Positions 17,325 through 25,108 of a stretch of DNA of 62,169 nt are shown in pieces; position 1 is the stretch's first letter; every line of letters begins with the position of its first letter. Source of the DNA: Cellvibrionaceae bacterium. Its GTDB lineage: Bacteria > Pseudomonadota > Gammaproteobacteria > Pseudomonadales > Cellvibrionaceae. The stretch is from positions 24,925 through 87,093 of the forward strand of contig PANW01000025.1 of NCBI GenBank assembly GCA_002707785.1, given 5' to 3'. Below the pieces are notes generated by a model. The model was not told the DNA's origin and ran no database searches. It saw nothing but the letters and a program-made list of their open reading frames with translations. The position numbers and the translations under genes were made by a program.

Positions 17325-18455
17325 CTACGCGCATCGCGTATTGACCAAGCCGTCGTCGCCGCTACAGGCAATCAGGCGTGAATTGATGTTGGGGTAGACG
17401 AATTCGGGGCGTTGCAAATAGTCGGGGTAGACGGGTAGACGTTCGCGCAATTGATAACCTTGTTGAGCGCAGTTTTTTTGCAGCTCGGTGATGTTGGGCC
17501 AGGCACACTCTGGATTGATAAAGTCCTTGGTGACGGGAGAGATTCCACCCCAATCATTAATGCCTGCAGATAGGTAGTGTTGATGGCGCTGCTGAAGATT
17601 GGGCGGCGCTTGCAGGCTGATGGAGGGGTCGAGCATCAGTCGCGCTACCGCCAGTGTTTTCATCATGTCGTCTAGATCAGGTTCTGGATGGTTGGCCATC
17701 GCGGTGTCTGCTTTAGCGCGAAAATTCTGGATGATGACTTCTTGTATATGACCGTACTGCTGATGAATGCGATTGATGGTGTCCAGCGCTTCGATTCGAT
17801 CGGCCCAGGTTTCACCGATGCCGATGAGTAAGCCTGTGGTAAACGGGACTTGATGTTTTCCTGCGAGTTCGAGGGTTTGCAAACGAAGCTTGGGAGCTTT
17901 GTCTGGGCAGCGATAATGCACGCCGCCTTTCTTCATCAATTTCAAACTCAGACTTTCCAGCATCATTCCCATGCTGGCAGATACGGGTTTCAGTTGACGG
18001 ATGTCTGCCTCGTTTAATGTGCCGCAATTGATGTGCGGAATCAGCGTGGTATTTTCCAAGGTGTATTCACACATTTCACGCAAGTAGTCGTTCATGCTCT
18101 TGTGGCCGAGAGCGGCCAGCATCTCGGCACTTTTCGAATAGCGCTGCTCGGGCTTTTCGCCAAGGCTGAACAGGGCTTCTTTGCATTTTAATTGCTGGCC
18201 TTGTTGCAATGTGGAGGCGACTTGCTGGCGCGACATGATATTGGCTAAGGGCGAGTCTGGGTGTTTGACGAAAGTGCAGTAGAGGCATTCATCGCGGCAC
18301 ATGTTGGTGAGTGGCAAAAAAACTTTGCGCGAATAAGTGATGTCTTTGCCCCAGTGGGATTCACGACAGGCTGTTGCTTGGCGACAGATTTTTTCAATGT
18401 CGGGTTGTGGCGCGTTTTCAAAATCTAGCCATTGCCGTAGTGATTTTCTATTCAT
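17325..18455 (-). CDS. cofG: FO synthase subunit 1, radical SAM
   Basis: A 376-residue radical SAM protein. The cluster motif CRDECLYC (Cys 53, 57, 60) lies near the N-terminus. SLGEKPEQRY near residue 96 and TTGLLIGIGETWADRIEAL near 205 are hallmarks of CofG. It carries out one half of deazaflavin ring formation, and the other half is CofH encoded 49 bases downstream. Separate cofG and cofH genes resemble archaeal and cyanobacterial arrangements rather than the fused FbiC of actinobacteria. It is the first gene of the F420 series. The ATG at 18455 has GAGACGAG upstream, while the longer frame opens with TTG at 18524. Confidence 0.93.
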   Translation of the reverse strand: MNRKSLRQWLDFENAPQPDIEKICRQATACRESHWGKDITYSRKVFLPLTNMCRDECLYCTFVKHPDSPLANIMSRQQVASTLQQGQQLKCKEALFSLGEKPEQRYSKSAEMLAALGHKSMNDYLREMCEYTLENTTLIPHINCGTLNEADIRQLKPVSASMGMMLESLSLKLMKKGGVHYRCPDKAPKLRLQTLELAGKHQVPFTTGLLIGIGETWADRIEALDTINRIHQQYGHIQEVIIQNFRAKADTAMANHPEPDLDDMMKTLAVARLMLDPSISLQAPPNLQQRHQHYLSAGINDWGGISPVTKDFINPECAWPNITELQKNCAQQGYQLRERLPVYPDYLQRPEFVYPNINSRLIACSGDDGLVNTRCA

Positions 18456-18532
18456 CGACTCGTCTCGCAGATGATTGCACCAAATTGGCACATTAATTCT
18501 CTTGTTTGTGTTGGCTTGCACCAAAATAAAAC

Positions 18533-18548
18533 CTGTCCATGTGGTCAG
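18533..18548. promoter_or_regulatory. RutR-like operator, cofG-proximal
   Basis: CTGTCCATGTGGTCAG matches 11 of 14 defined positions of TTGACCA-NN-TGGTCAA. The extended form CCTGTCCA-TG-TGGTCAGG is an 8-bp inverted repeat with one mismatch. Its left half is identical to that of the box at 6654. It is centred about 85 bases upstream of the cofG ATG. Confidence 0.65.
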
Positions 18549-18602
18549 GAATTTAAAGGCTATTTTATTTTTTTTTTGAGTTCAATAAAAAATTAATAAA
18601 AC

Positions 18603-18618
18603 TTGATCAAGCGGTCAG
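18603..18618. promoter_or_regulatory. RutR-like operator, distal
   Basis: TTGATCAAGCGGTCAG matches 11 of 14 positions of the RutR consensus with the same 2-base spacer. The outer bases (C before it and GG after it) again resemble the other two boxes. It lies 70 bases from the proximal box, so it could serve a second promoter, a repression loop, or the divergent upp gene. Confidence 0.5.
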
Positions 18619-18823
18619 GAAATTATTTAATTGCTCCGTCGCCAAATTGCATCAATGGCGGCTATGCCTCTTAGCGTTTTAAGGTTCTATCAGCGGCTTG
18701 GAAGTGTTTGAGGTTGTTCTATACTGCAACTGGCGTTCGAAATATTACTAACTACAGTCAACGCTGTATGGTTGCGCCTAGGTGCTTTCCCTAGACTGTT
18801 ACTCGCTGAATAGGAATTTTAAT

Positions 18824-19459
18824 ATGAAGAATAACTTGGTTGTCGTTGATCATCCGATGATTCAGCACAAGCTGACCATTATGAGAGACCGTGACACCGC
18901 ATCGGGGAAGTTTCGCTCGCTGCTCAAAGAGATCAGTTTATTGATGGGGTATGAGGCTACTCGAGACTTGCCGATGACCAATCGCTCGATCGAAACACCT
19001 CTCGAAGAAATGGAAGCGCCCGTGCTGTCGGGCAAAAAGCTCTGTATTTTTTCGGTTCTGAGAGCCGGCGACGGATTGCTGACCGGTCTGCTTGAGCTGG
19101 TTCCATCCGCTCGGGTTGGGCATGTGGGTTTGTATCGCGATGAAGAGACGCTCGAGGCGGTAGAGTACTTTTACAAGGGGCCCCAACAATTGGAAGATCG
19201 GCTGTGTTTGGTGGTTGATCCCATGCTGGCGACGGGTAATTCCGCCAAGGCGGCGATTGATAAGGTGAAGTCGAATGGTGCTAAGAACATACGTTTTATC
19301 TGCCTTTTAGCATCGCCTGAAGGATTGGAATTACTCAATCGTGAACATCCAGATGTCACCATATACACCGCTTCGCTAGAGCGGGAGTTAAACAGTTCCG
19401 GGTATATTCTCCCAGGTGTTGGTGATGCGGGTGATCGCTTATTTGGCACTTGCAAATAG
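18824..19459 (+). CDS. upp: Uracil phosphoribosyltransferase
   Basis: Converts uracil and PRPP to UMP, the salvage branch for free uracil. The 211-residue length fits the family (about 208). Seen are the N-terminal [16 protein letters not shown], the [12 protein letters not shown] block near residue 83 and the PRPP loop [12 protein letters not shown] near 127-138. Near the C-terminus are the ASPEGLE and [13 protein letters not shown] uracil-binding segments. I chose the ATG at 18824 because AGGAA lies seven bases upstream and the family starts there. It is divergent from cofG and followed by the RutR-like regulator, so salvage and catabolism of uracil are encoded back to back. Confidence 0.95.
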   Translation: MKNNLVVVDHPMIQHKLTIMRDRDTASGKFRSLLKEISLLMGYEATRDLPMTNRSIETPLEEMEAPVLSGKKLCIFSVLRAGDGLLTGLLELVPSARVGHVGLYRDEETLEAVEYFYKGPQQLEDRLCLVVDPMLATGNSAKAAIDKVKSNGAKNIRFICLLASPEGLELLNREHPDVTIYTASLERELNSSGYILPGVGDAGDRLFGTCK

Positions 19460-19482
19460 CATGGCGAGTGCTGCATTTTTTT
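19457..19482 (+). terminator. Possible terminator after upp
   Basis: A short stem AGCA/TGCT (19458-19461 with 19469-19472) or GCACT/AGTGC (19446-19450 with 19467-19471) is followed by seven T at 19476-19482. The stems are weak, so this may only attenuate readthrough into the TetR gene. Confidence 0.35.
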
Positions 19483-19580
19483 AATTGCGTTTCAATAACT
19501 GATAGTATGCGCTGGCATGTCAGAGCAGCGAAGCGGTACCAGTCGGTACAGAGGATCTACAGGAGGTATCAGCGAGACCT

Positions 19581-20222
19581 ATGCCAGCGATAAAAACACC
19601 TACCAAGACTAGAAAGTCTCACATACGTGAGGCCAATACGCGACAAATCATTCAAGCTGCCGAAGCCTTGTTTGCTGAAAAGGGCTTCAATGGTACCTCG
19701 ACTCAGGAGATTGCCGATAAAGCCGGGTTGCCCAAGGCTAATGTCCATTACTATTTCAAAACCAAACGCGATCTGTACATGGTGGTGTTGCAGGATATTT
19801 TGGATGCGTGGATGCATGACGCCGATATTTTTAAGACCTCGTCAGATCCGGAAGAGGTGTTTCGTCAGTATATTCAAGCCAAGATGCAACACTCTTTCAG
19901 TCGCCCCAAAGGATCTAAGGTTTGGGCGATGGAGATTATTCAGGGTGGGCCCGTGATGGGCAAAGAAATCCAGAAAGCCTTGGTCAGCTGGGACAAGCTG
20001 GTTAAACAGAAAATTCAAAGCTGGATCGATGAGGGTTTAATACAGGCAGTGAATCCGCAGAGTTTGCTGAATATGATTTGGTCTTCGACTCAGTACTACG
20101 CCGATTACGACTATCAAATCCGAGCGCTTAACGGCAATAAAAAGCTATCGGTGGCTCAGCGGCAGCAGGCAACAGACGATGTTACTCAGATGATTCTTAA
20201 CGGTATTATGATACAGGCGTAA
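19581..20222 (+). CDS. rutR: TetR-family regulator resembling RutR (pyrimidine-responsive repressor)
   Basis: 213 residues. The TetR HTH lies at about residues 20-65 (IIQAAEALFAEKGFNGTSTQ, then AGLPKANVHYYFKTKRDLY). The C-terminal domain resembles E. coli RutR in several places: VVLQDILDAW, WAMEIIQGGPVMGKEI near 115-130, and MIWSSTQYYADYDYQI near 153-168, where RutR has a similar MIWASTQHYADF segment. RutR is released from DNA by uracil or thymine, and RutR-like boxes occur in this locus. AGGAGG lies 14 bases before the ATG, a long spacing. A repeated CGGTAC pair (19534-19550) just upstream may or may not be an autoregulatory site. Confidence 0.8.
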   Translation: MPAIKTPTKTRKSHIREANTRQIIQAAEALFAEKGFNGTSTQEIADKAGLPKANVHYYFKTKRDLYMVVLQDILDAWMHDADIFKTSSDPEEVFRQYIQAKMQHSFSRPKGSKVWAMEIIQGGPVMGKEIQKALVSWDKLVKQKIQSWIDEGLIQAVNPQSLLNMIWSSTQYYADYDYQIRALNGNKKLSVAQRQQATDDVTQMILNGIMIQA

Positions 20223-20281
20223 TGGGGTCTACAGATCGGAAGGATATTTTGCTGGGGCTAGGGCTTAGCGTGTGATCTATT

Positions 20282-20332
20282 GTGTTGCCTAGGAGAGACC
20301 CTACCTTGTGAGAAGGCTCCCCTAGGCAACAC
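20282..20332. terminator. Perfect 12-bp inverted repeat between convergent genes
   Basis: GTGTTGCCTAGG (20282-20293) and CCTAGGCAACAC (20321-20332) are exact reverse complements around a 27-base loop. It lies between the ends of the TetR gene and the lipoprotein gene, so a bidirectional terminator is likely, though no T run follows on either strand. Confidence 0.55.
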
Positions 20333-20343
20333 TCGATCGCAGC

Positions 20344-20703
20344 TTAGTTGTTCAGGCTGTTCATCGCATCTTTAGCTTCTTCTAGCTTGGCTTCAACTTC
20401 TTCACCAGTGGCGGGTGCGTCGGCGGCCATGGCTTTAGCAGCTTCAGTCGCTTCGGCAACTTCTTCTTCAGCAGCAGCCATCACTTCAGCGGCTTTGTCT
20501 TCAGCTTCAGCGGCCATTTCTTTAGCGCTAGCCATAGCGGCTTCCGCTTGTTCACCGGCTTGTTGCATCATGTCTTTGGATTCAGTGGTTTCTACAGCGG
20601 CAGGAGCGGTTTCAGCGGTCGCAGTTTCAGCACTTTCTTGGCTGCAAGCTGAGACTAGGCCGGCGAGTAGAATCATGGAGGCGGCAGTTTTAATCATTTT
20701 CAT
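20344..20703 (-). CDS. Small Ala/Glu-rich helical lipoprotein
   Basis: 119 residues. A lipoprotein signal peptide ends in LVSAC (Cys at residue 20). The mature part is almost wholly Ala, Glu, Met and Lys (EAAMASAKEMAAEAEDKAAE and similar), giving degenerate heptad or 11-residue helical repeats, so a long amphipathic helix or coiled coil is expected. It is likely to sit at the outer or inner membrane facing the periplasm. No function can be named, and resemblance to Lpp-like or LEA-like helical proteins is only compositional. GAAGGGTC precedes the ATG. The opposite strand is also open, because Ala/Glu codons read backwards lack stops, but that is a shadow. Confidence 0.75.
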   Translation of the reverse strand: MKMIKTAASMILLAGLVSACSQESAETATAETAPAAVETTESKDMMQQAGEQAEAAMASAKEMAAEAEDKAAEVMAAAEEEVAEATEAAKAMAADAPATGEEVEAKLEEAKDAMNSLNN

Positions 20704-21058
20704 AGGGTGACCCTTCTTTTATGTCTTCAAGTGTTCCGATCAGAAGTGGTTCGTATTTTCATACTGAACCTTTATTATAGTGTTGTTGGCGAATCTATCG
20801 GCTAACCATTTGCTCGAGTGAACACCGCTGAGGTGTTTATCGAGGTCACTGGCGCCTGCAACGACAAGATCGCAATAACCCATCGAGTGTATAGGGGTTT
20901 GTGGTAGTGAGGAAGTGCTAGCTGTAATCTCCTTGTAAAATACTACGCAATTGGCATACGCCTATTGATCCCGCGCACAGTCTGATCTTGTTGGGGTTCC
21001 CCCTCGGTCGAGGGCTAACGCGCGGTGACGTGAACTTGAAATCTAGGGAAGGTATTGA
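20704..21058. other. Intergenic region with lipoprotein promoter
   Basis: 355 bases between two divergent small genes. On the minus strand there is a perfect TATAAT (20779-20774) with no good -35, about 65-70 bases before the lipoprotein start. This would fit a sigma-S-like or activator-dependent promoter. The rest shows no gene or repeat that I can support. Confidence 0.4.
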
Positions 21059-21235
21059 ATGACGTTGTTGAAAATATTAGGGGTACTACTGATTGCCCTA
21101 TTGATTGCGATTCCTTTGTTGGAGCGTTTTGGCAAACCGCACTCGGACGAAGAGGTGAGCAGCCTAAATCGTTGGATACTGCCGCTGGCGGCAATATTGG
21201 TACTGATGCAAATGTTCCTCTACTGGAGTGACTAG
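21059..21235 (+). CDS. Small two-helix membrane protein (58 aa)
   Basis: An open frame of 58 codons with AGGGAAGG nine bases before the ATG. The product has one hydrophobic helix at residues 3-20 (LLKILGVLLIALLIAIPLLE) and a second at about 39-55 (ILPLAAILVLMQMFLYW), joined by a short charged loop GKPHSDEEVSSLNR. This charge pattern and the strong ribosome site make it a real small inner-membrane protein. I do not recognise the family. It stands alone, followed by a hairpin at 21289. Confidence 0.7.
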   Translation: MTLLKILGVLLIALLIAIPLLERFGKPHSDEEVSSLNRWILPLAAILVLMQMFLYWSD

Positions 21236-21288
21236 CTTGCCAGCCTTCCGGTTCGGTTTTCTTATTGACGGTCTCCGCTGCCGGCCAG

Positions 21289-21311
21289 CGCCTCTCTTCC
21301 AGTGAGAGGCG
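21289..21311. terminator. Hairpin between small membrane protein and alkylsulfatase genes
   Basis: CGCCTCTC (21289-21296) and GAGAGGCG (21304-21311) form a perfect 8-bp stem with a 7-base loop, 53 bases after the 58-codon gene and 25 bases beyond the end of the convergent alkylsulfatase gene. No T run follows, so terminator function is plausible but not shown. Confidence 0.45.
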
Positions 21312-21336
21312 TGTTCCTGAATGGCGGGTTTTCTGT

Positions 21337-23208
21337 CTAGCGCAAACTCAAATAGGGATTGCCCTGATCTTGATCGATGACCTGGCCAAATTGTCGCAGC
21401 GCCAGCAGCGATCCATCCACTTGGATGAGGTCCTGCGCGATAGCGTCGGCATAGTCCAGTTGCTGCTGAAAGACACGATCGAGTGTGGTGCGTGCTAGCG
21501 TCATGGTGACATCGGAGTCTTGCAGCAAGACCGAATGCAGCTGCAAAATGCCATTGCGCAGTTCTAGCGTGAAATTCTCCTCGGTGTCGCTAAAACGATA
21601 AGCAATCTTGAGTTGATCATCGCCCAGTTCGTCGGCATCGATGCGATAGCGCAGCATCTCCAGCAGCTGAGCGGTACCGATATCCTCGGGCTTGAACAGA
21701 GATTGCATCATTTGTTGGCGCACCTGCTGGGGGACCACCTTTCCTTCCAATTCCAGCGCGCTGGTGAGGTAAAAACCTCGCCAGTTGGTATTGCTGGTGG
21801 CGTAACCGATGGTTCTGAGTGCTGCTGCCTTGAGTTGACGGGCGCGGGTGTCTTGCGAATCGATTCGGACCAACAGGGCACTGAGTTCGCTGGCCCACTG
21901 TGGGTCGTCATCAAAAAAGGCGGTTTCGGCGGCGGTTAGTACCTGATCGCGACCACCCATCAACGCCACCATTCGGCGTGCGGCTTCCTGGCGAGGGATC
22001 GGATCCAGCTCGGCAGGGTCGCCATTCCACCAGCTGATATAGGCCACATAGTACTCCCGCACATTGTGTTTGACGGTACCGTACATTTCTTGTGTCCAAG
22101 GTTCGTGAGAGAGACGGGAGGGCAGGGTGATGGCGTTGGCCAATTCATCCGGCGTAAACCCCTTGTTGATGTAGCGAATGGATTGGTCGTGGGTGAATTG
22201 AATGACGTCGCGGTAGGTGGTGAGGACTTTCGCAACTTCTTGTTTGCCGATCACCGGTTGGCCGTGGCTGGGGACTAAATAGTCGGCATCAAAGGTGCGC
22301 ATACGGTCGAGGGCGGCAATCCATTTTTGCGCGTCGCGGGGTTTGGTGCCGCGCAGTGAATGCAGATTGGGGTAGTTGGGGCCTTGGATTTCATCCCCAG
22401 AGAGCAGGATTTTACTGTCCGGCAGGTAGACCGCTAGATGACTGGCGGATTCGCCGCCGGTCTTAAACAGCGTTAGCTTCACGCCGGCGATGGTGAGGGT
22501 TTCACTGTCGCTAATGAAGTGATTGGGGGCGAGATAGCTGGTGGTTTGCGCCTGCAATTGATAACCGCAGCAAGAAATATGATAGTCACGACCGTCGCCG
22601 TTGGGGTCGAGAAGCTGGCCGTACATATAGCTAGCACGCAACCCCATGATGGGGGCGGTGGCCTGGTTCTCATCGCTCATTTCGCGCAGGAAAGTATCGC
22701 TGGCGATAACGCTAACCTCACCGTTGGCGACTTCTTCCGCTGAGGTGAAAGCCCCCGCCCCATTAATGTGGTCGGCGTGGTGGTGAGTGTAAATGATGGC
22801 TTTCACCGGTTTGGAGGTAAGTTTGGCAAAGGCCTGTTGCGCCACCTGTGCATGCTCGTGAGCCGTAGTGGTGTCGACGATAATCAGCCCGTCGTCACCT
22901 TCAATCATGATGACGTTCCCGAAGCCTTTATTGGGTGTGTTGTAATCCCATACCTTGTGGTCGCCGATTTGGAACAGCTCTTCTTCGAGGTACTGGGCGT
23001 GATCGATCAGCTCCTTGGGGGCTGAAAACTCCACTGGGTAAGGCGTGTCTTCGGTTATCGCCATTGGTGTGTCCGCTTCACAGGCGGCCAATGCTAGCAC
23101 TGCGAGACTGCAGCCGATGCGTGAGAGGAGTGATTGTGTGGTCTGTGACTGAGCTGCCAGTGCTTGGGCAACCGATTGTAAAGACAGGTGGCGAAAAAAC
23201 GGAGGCAT
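21337..23208 (-). CDS. SdsA-like alkyl sulfatase, metallo-beta-lactamase fold lipoprotein
   Basis: 623 residues. The N-terminus has a lipobox (LAVLALAAC, Cys near residue 43), so the enzyme is probably membrane-anchored rather than freely periplasmic. The Zn motif THHHADH is at 141-147. The later TGGESASHLAVYLPDSKILLSGDE block and the VPSHGQPV His complete the metallo-beta-lactamase site. The middle region carries the alkylsulfatase dimerisation domain (NVREYYVAYISWWNGDPAEL), and an SCP2-like C-terminal domain follows. It likely hydrolyses primary alkyl sulfates to alcohol and sulfate, with carbon use or surfactant detoxification as roles. It is a single gene, divergent from gloC. Confidence 0.88.
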   Translation of the reverse strand: MPPFFRHLSLQSVAQALAAQSQTTQSLLSRIGCSLAVLALAACEADTPMAITEDTPYPVEFSAPKELIDHAQYLEEELFQIGDHKVWDYNTPNKGFGNVIMIEGDDGLIIVDTTTAHEHAQVAQQAFAKLTSKPVKAIIYTHHHADHINGAGAFTSAEEVANGEVSVIASDTFLREMSDENQATAPIMGLRASYMYGQLLDPNGDGRDYHISCCGYQLQAQTTSYLAPNHFISDSETLTIAGVKLTLFKTGGESASHLAVYLPDSKILLSGDEIQGPNYPNLHSLRGTKPRDAQKWIAALDRMRTFDADYLVPSHGQPVIGKQEVAKVLTTYRDVIQFTHDQSIRYINKGFTPDELANAITLPSRLSHEPWTQEMYGTVKHNVREYYVAYISWWNGDPAELDPIPRQEAARRMVALMGGRDQVLTAAETAFFDDDPQWASELSALLVRIDSQDTRARQLKAAALRTIGYATSNTNWRGFYLTSALELEGKVVPQQVRQQMMQSLFKPEDIGTAQLLEMLRYRIDADELGDDQLKIAYRFSDTEENFTLELRNGILQLHSVLLQDSDVTMTLARTTLDRVFQQQLDYADAIAQDLIQVDGSLLALRQFGQVIDQDQGNPYLSLR

Positions 23209-23480
23209 AGTGGGGATTCCTTGCGCGGTTATCGGCGTGGGTGATGCTGTGATTATTATTACGATTGATTGTAGTGGAAGCGGGAGCTGCAGCTCGTATT
23301 ACGGCGACAGTTTGGCGATTGCTCCGCGCGAAGTGCAGGAATGCCCTTTAATGTGTCGGAAGCTGCCATGGGGTCTGAGGCCGGCTTATGCTATGGTGGC
23401 CAGCGTTTTGACGGGGCGATAGGTCGTCAGTCGAGAGGCAAATAAGTAGCTGAATAAAGAGATGAACAACGAGGTCTACG

Positions 23481-24128
23481 ATGAAGTTTCAAGTGATTCC
23501 AGTAACCCCCTATCAGCAAAATTGCACGCTCTTATGGTGTGAATCCACCAATAAGGCGGCGGTGGTTGATCCCGGTGGCGATCTCGATCGCATTGAGCAG
23601 GCCGTGGCCCATCATGGGGTCGAGCTGGAAAAAATTTTGGTGACTCATGCCCATCTGGATCACGTAGGTGCGGTGGCGACTTTAGCCGAGAAGCACAATC
23701 TACCGATTGAGGGGCCGCACAAAGACGATCTCTTCTGGATCGAAATGCTGCCCGAGCAGGCGCAGATGATGAATTTTCCTCCGGCGCAGGTGTTTGAGCC
23801 GAACCGCTGGTTAGACGGCGGTGACGAGATTCGTGTGGGGGACGAAACACTCGAGGTACGTCATTGCCCAGGCCATACGCCGGGCCACGTGGTGTTGTTT
23901 CATCGCTCCAGCCAAGTCGCCATCGTCGGCGATGTTTTGTTTCAGGGATCCATTGGTCGCACCGATTTCCCCAAGGGCGATCACGCCACTTTGATCGCCT
24001 CGATTCAGACTCAGCTCTGGCCTCTTGGTGATGCGGTGCAGTTCATTCCCGGTCATGGCCCAATGTCGACCTTTGGCCAAGAGCGACAAAGCAATCCCTT
24101 TGTCGCCGATAAAAATCTTAAGCAATAA
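23481..24128 (+). CDS. gloC: Type II glyoxalase-like metallohydrolase (YcbL/GloC)
   Basis: 215 residues, the same length as E. coli YcbL. It is a bare metallo-beta-lactamase domain with THAHLDH (residues 54-60), CPGHTPGH (about 132-139), VGDVLFQGSIGRTD (about 153-166) and the final PGHGP. It hydrolyses S-lactoylglutathione to lactate and glutathione, completing methylglyoxal detoxification. It lacks the C-terminal domain of GloB, which supports GloC. The neighbours downstream (thioesterase, YtoQ) run in the same direction with small gaps and may be co-transcribed. Confidence 0.9.
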   Translation: MKFQVIPVTPYQQNCTLLWCESTNKAAVVDPGGDLDRIEQAVAHHGVELEKILVTHAHLDHVGAVATLAEKHNLPIEGPHKDDLFWIEMLPEQAQMMNFPPAQVFEPNRWLDGGDEIRVGDETLEVRHCPGHTPGHVVLFHRSSQVAIVGDVLFQGSIGRTDFPKGDHATLIASIQTQLWPLGDAVQFIPGHGPMSTFGQERQSNPFVADKNLKQ

Positions 24129-24156
24129 CGTATTTTGAACACTCAGTGAGAGATGT

Positions 24157-24594
24157 ATGAGTAACGACAAAAATATTTGGTTCTCGGAGCCAGACCTAGA
24201 CGAAATTAACAGTCGCAATGCCACCACTATTCATCAAGCCATCGGCATCGAAATAACCGAAGTTGGCGCTGATTTTGTGCGCGGCACTATGCCTGCCGAT
24301 GAGCGTACCCATCAACCCATGGGCTTGATTCACGGCGGTGCCAATGTGGTGTTGGCGGAGTCTCTCGGCAGTATCGGTGCTAACTTATTAGTGGATAACA
24401 GCCAGTACTATTGTGTTGGGCAAGAAGTGAATGCCAATCACATTCGCGGTGTGCGCGAAGGCAAGGTGACCGGCACTGCACGCTTGATTCACAGCGGTCG
24501 CACCTCCCAAGTGTGGGAAATCAAAATCGAAAACGAACAAGGCAAGCTTAGCTGCGTGTCACGTTTGACCATGGCGGTTGTGAAGTACGCTTAG
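24157..24594 (+). CDS. Hotdog-fold acyl-CoA thioesterase (YdiI/PaaI-like)
   Basis: 145 residues. The motif LIHGGANVVLAESLGSIGAN near residues 50-70 is the HGG(x)5-6E active site of the YdiI/EntH/PaaI group, with Glu as the likely base. Family members include 1,4-dihydroxy-2-naphthoyl-CoA thioesterase (MenI) and a proofreading esterase of enterobactin synthesis. No menaquinone or phenylacetate genes are nearby, so the substrate stays open. It follows gloC by 28 bases, with GAGAG before the ATG. Confidence 0.85.
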   Translation: MSNDKNIWFSEPDLDEINSRNATTIHQAIGIEITEVGADFVRGTMPADERTHQPMGLIHGGANVVLAESLGSIGANLLVDNSQYYCVGQEVNANHIRGVREGKVTGTARLIHSGRTSQVWEIKIENEQGKLSCVSRLTMAVVKYA

Positions 24595-24654
24595 TTTGAT
24601 CAATGTAGGATGGCTCAATGTGGTTCATGAGCGATCGTAACAGGAGACGTTGTT

Positions 24655-25095
24655 ATGAGTTGGAATGTGTATTTATCCGGTGAAATTCACACCGATTGGC
24701 GTGAGCAGATTCAGCAGGGAGTTAAAGCGGCTGGACTGGATGTAACGTTTACCTCGGCGGTGACCAATCACGAAGCCAGTGATGCCGCCGGTGATCATTT
24801 GATGGAAAACGACAACAGTTTTTGGCGGGATCATCAATCGTCTAAAGTAAATTTGATTCGCACCAAAACGTTGATTGAAAAAGCCGACTTAGTGGTCGTC
24901 CGATTCGGTGACAAGTACAAGCAGTGGAACGCGGCCTTTGACGCTGGTTACTGTGCGGCACTGGGCAAACCTTATGTCACCTTGCACGACGACAGCATTA
25001 TTCACCCTTTGAAAGAAGTGGATGCGCAGGCTTTGGCGTGGGCCAAAACGCCACAGCGGGTGGTGGAAATTCTCACCTACGTAATCAACGCTTAG
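24655..25095 (+). CDS. YtoQ-family protein
   Basis: 146 residues beginning MSWNVYLSGEIHTDWR. SGEIHTDWRE, the DHLMENDNSFWRDH block and the KYKQWNAAFDAGYCAALGKP block are typical of the YtoQ family, whose fold resembles nucleoside 2-deoxyribosyltransferases. Biochemical function is not established to my knowledge. It is the last gene of the gloC-thioesterase-ytoQ run and converges with the WYL regulator gene 13 bases later. Confidence 0.85.
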   Translation: MSWNVYLSGEIHTDWREQIQQGVKAAGLDVTFTSAVTNHEASDAAGDHLMENDNSFWRDHQSSKVNLIRTKTLIEKADLVVVRFGDKYKQWNAAFDAGYCAALGKPYVTLHDDSIIHPLKEVDAQALAWAKTPQRVVEILTYVINA

Positions 25096-25108
25096 GTTTT
25101 TGTTAACG

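Larger units (their letters stand above)
18456..18823. promoter_or_regulatory. Divergent control region between cofG and upp
   Basis: 368 bases without a gene. The part from about 18551 to 18600 is almost pure A/T, typical of a divergent promoter region. It contains two RutR-like palindromes (listed separately) on the cofG side. I could not assign a convincing -35/-10 pair for cofG. The upp side (18700-18823) contains no further palindrome that I can see. Confidence 0.6.

Noticed and set aside
19534..19550. CGGTACC-AGT-CGGTACA as an autoregulatory RutR-like operator
   Set aside because: It is a repeat and partial dyad but shares no half-site with the three RutR-like boxes.
20348..20710. 120-residue Ala/Ser-rich plus-strand frame opposite the lipoprotein gene
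   Set aside because: Open only because Ala/Glu-rich codons lack stops when read in reverse. The minus-strand frame has the lipobox and ribosome site.
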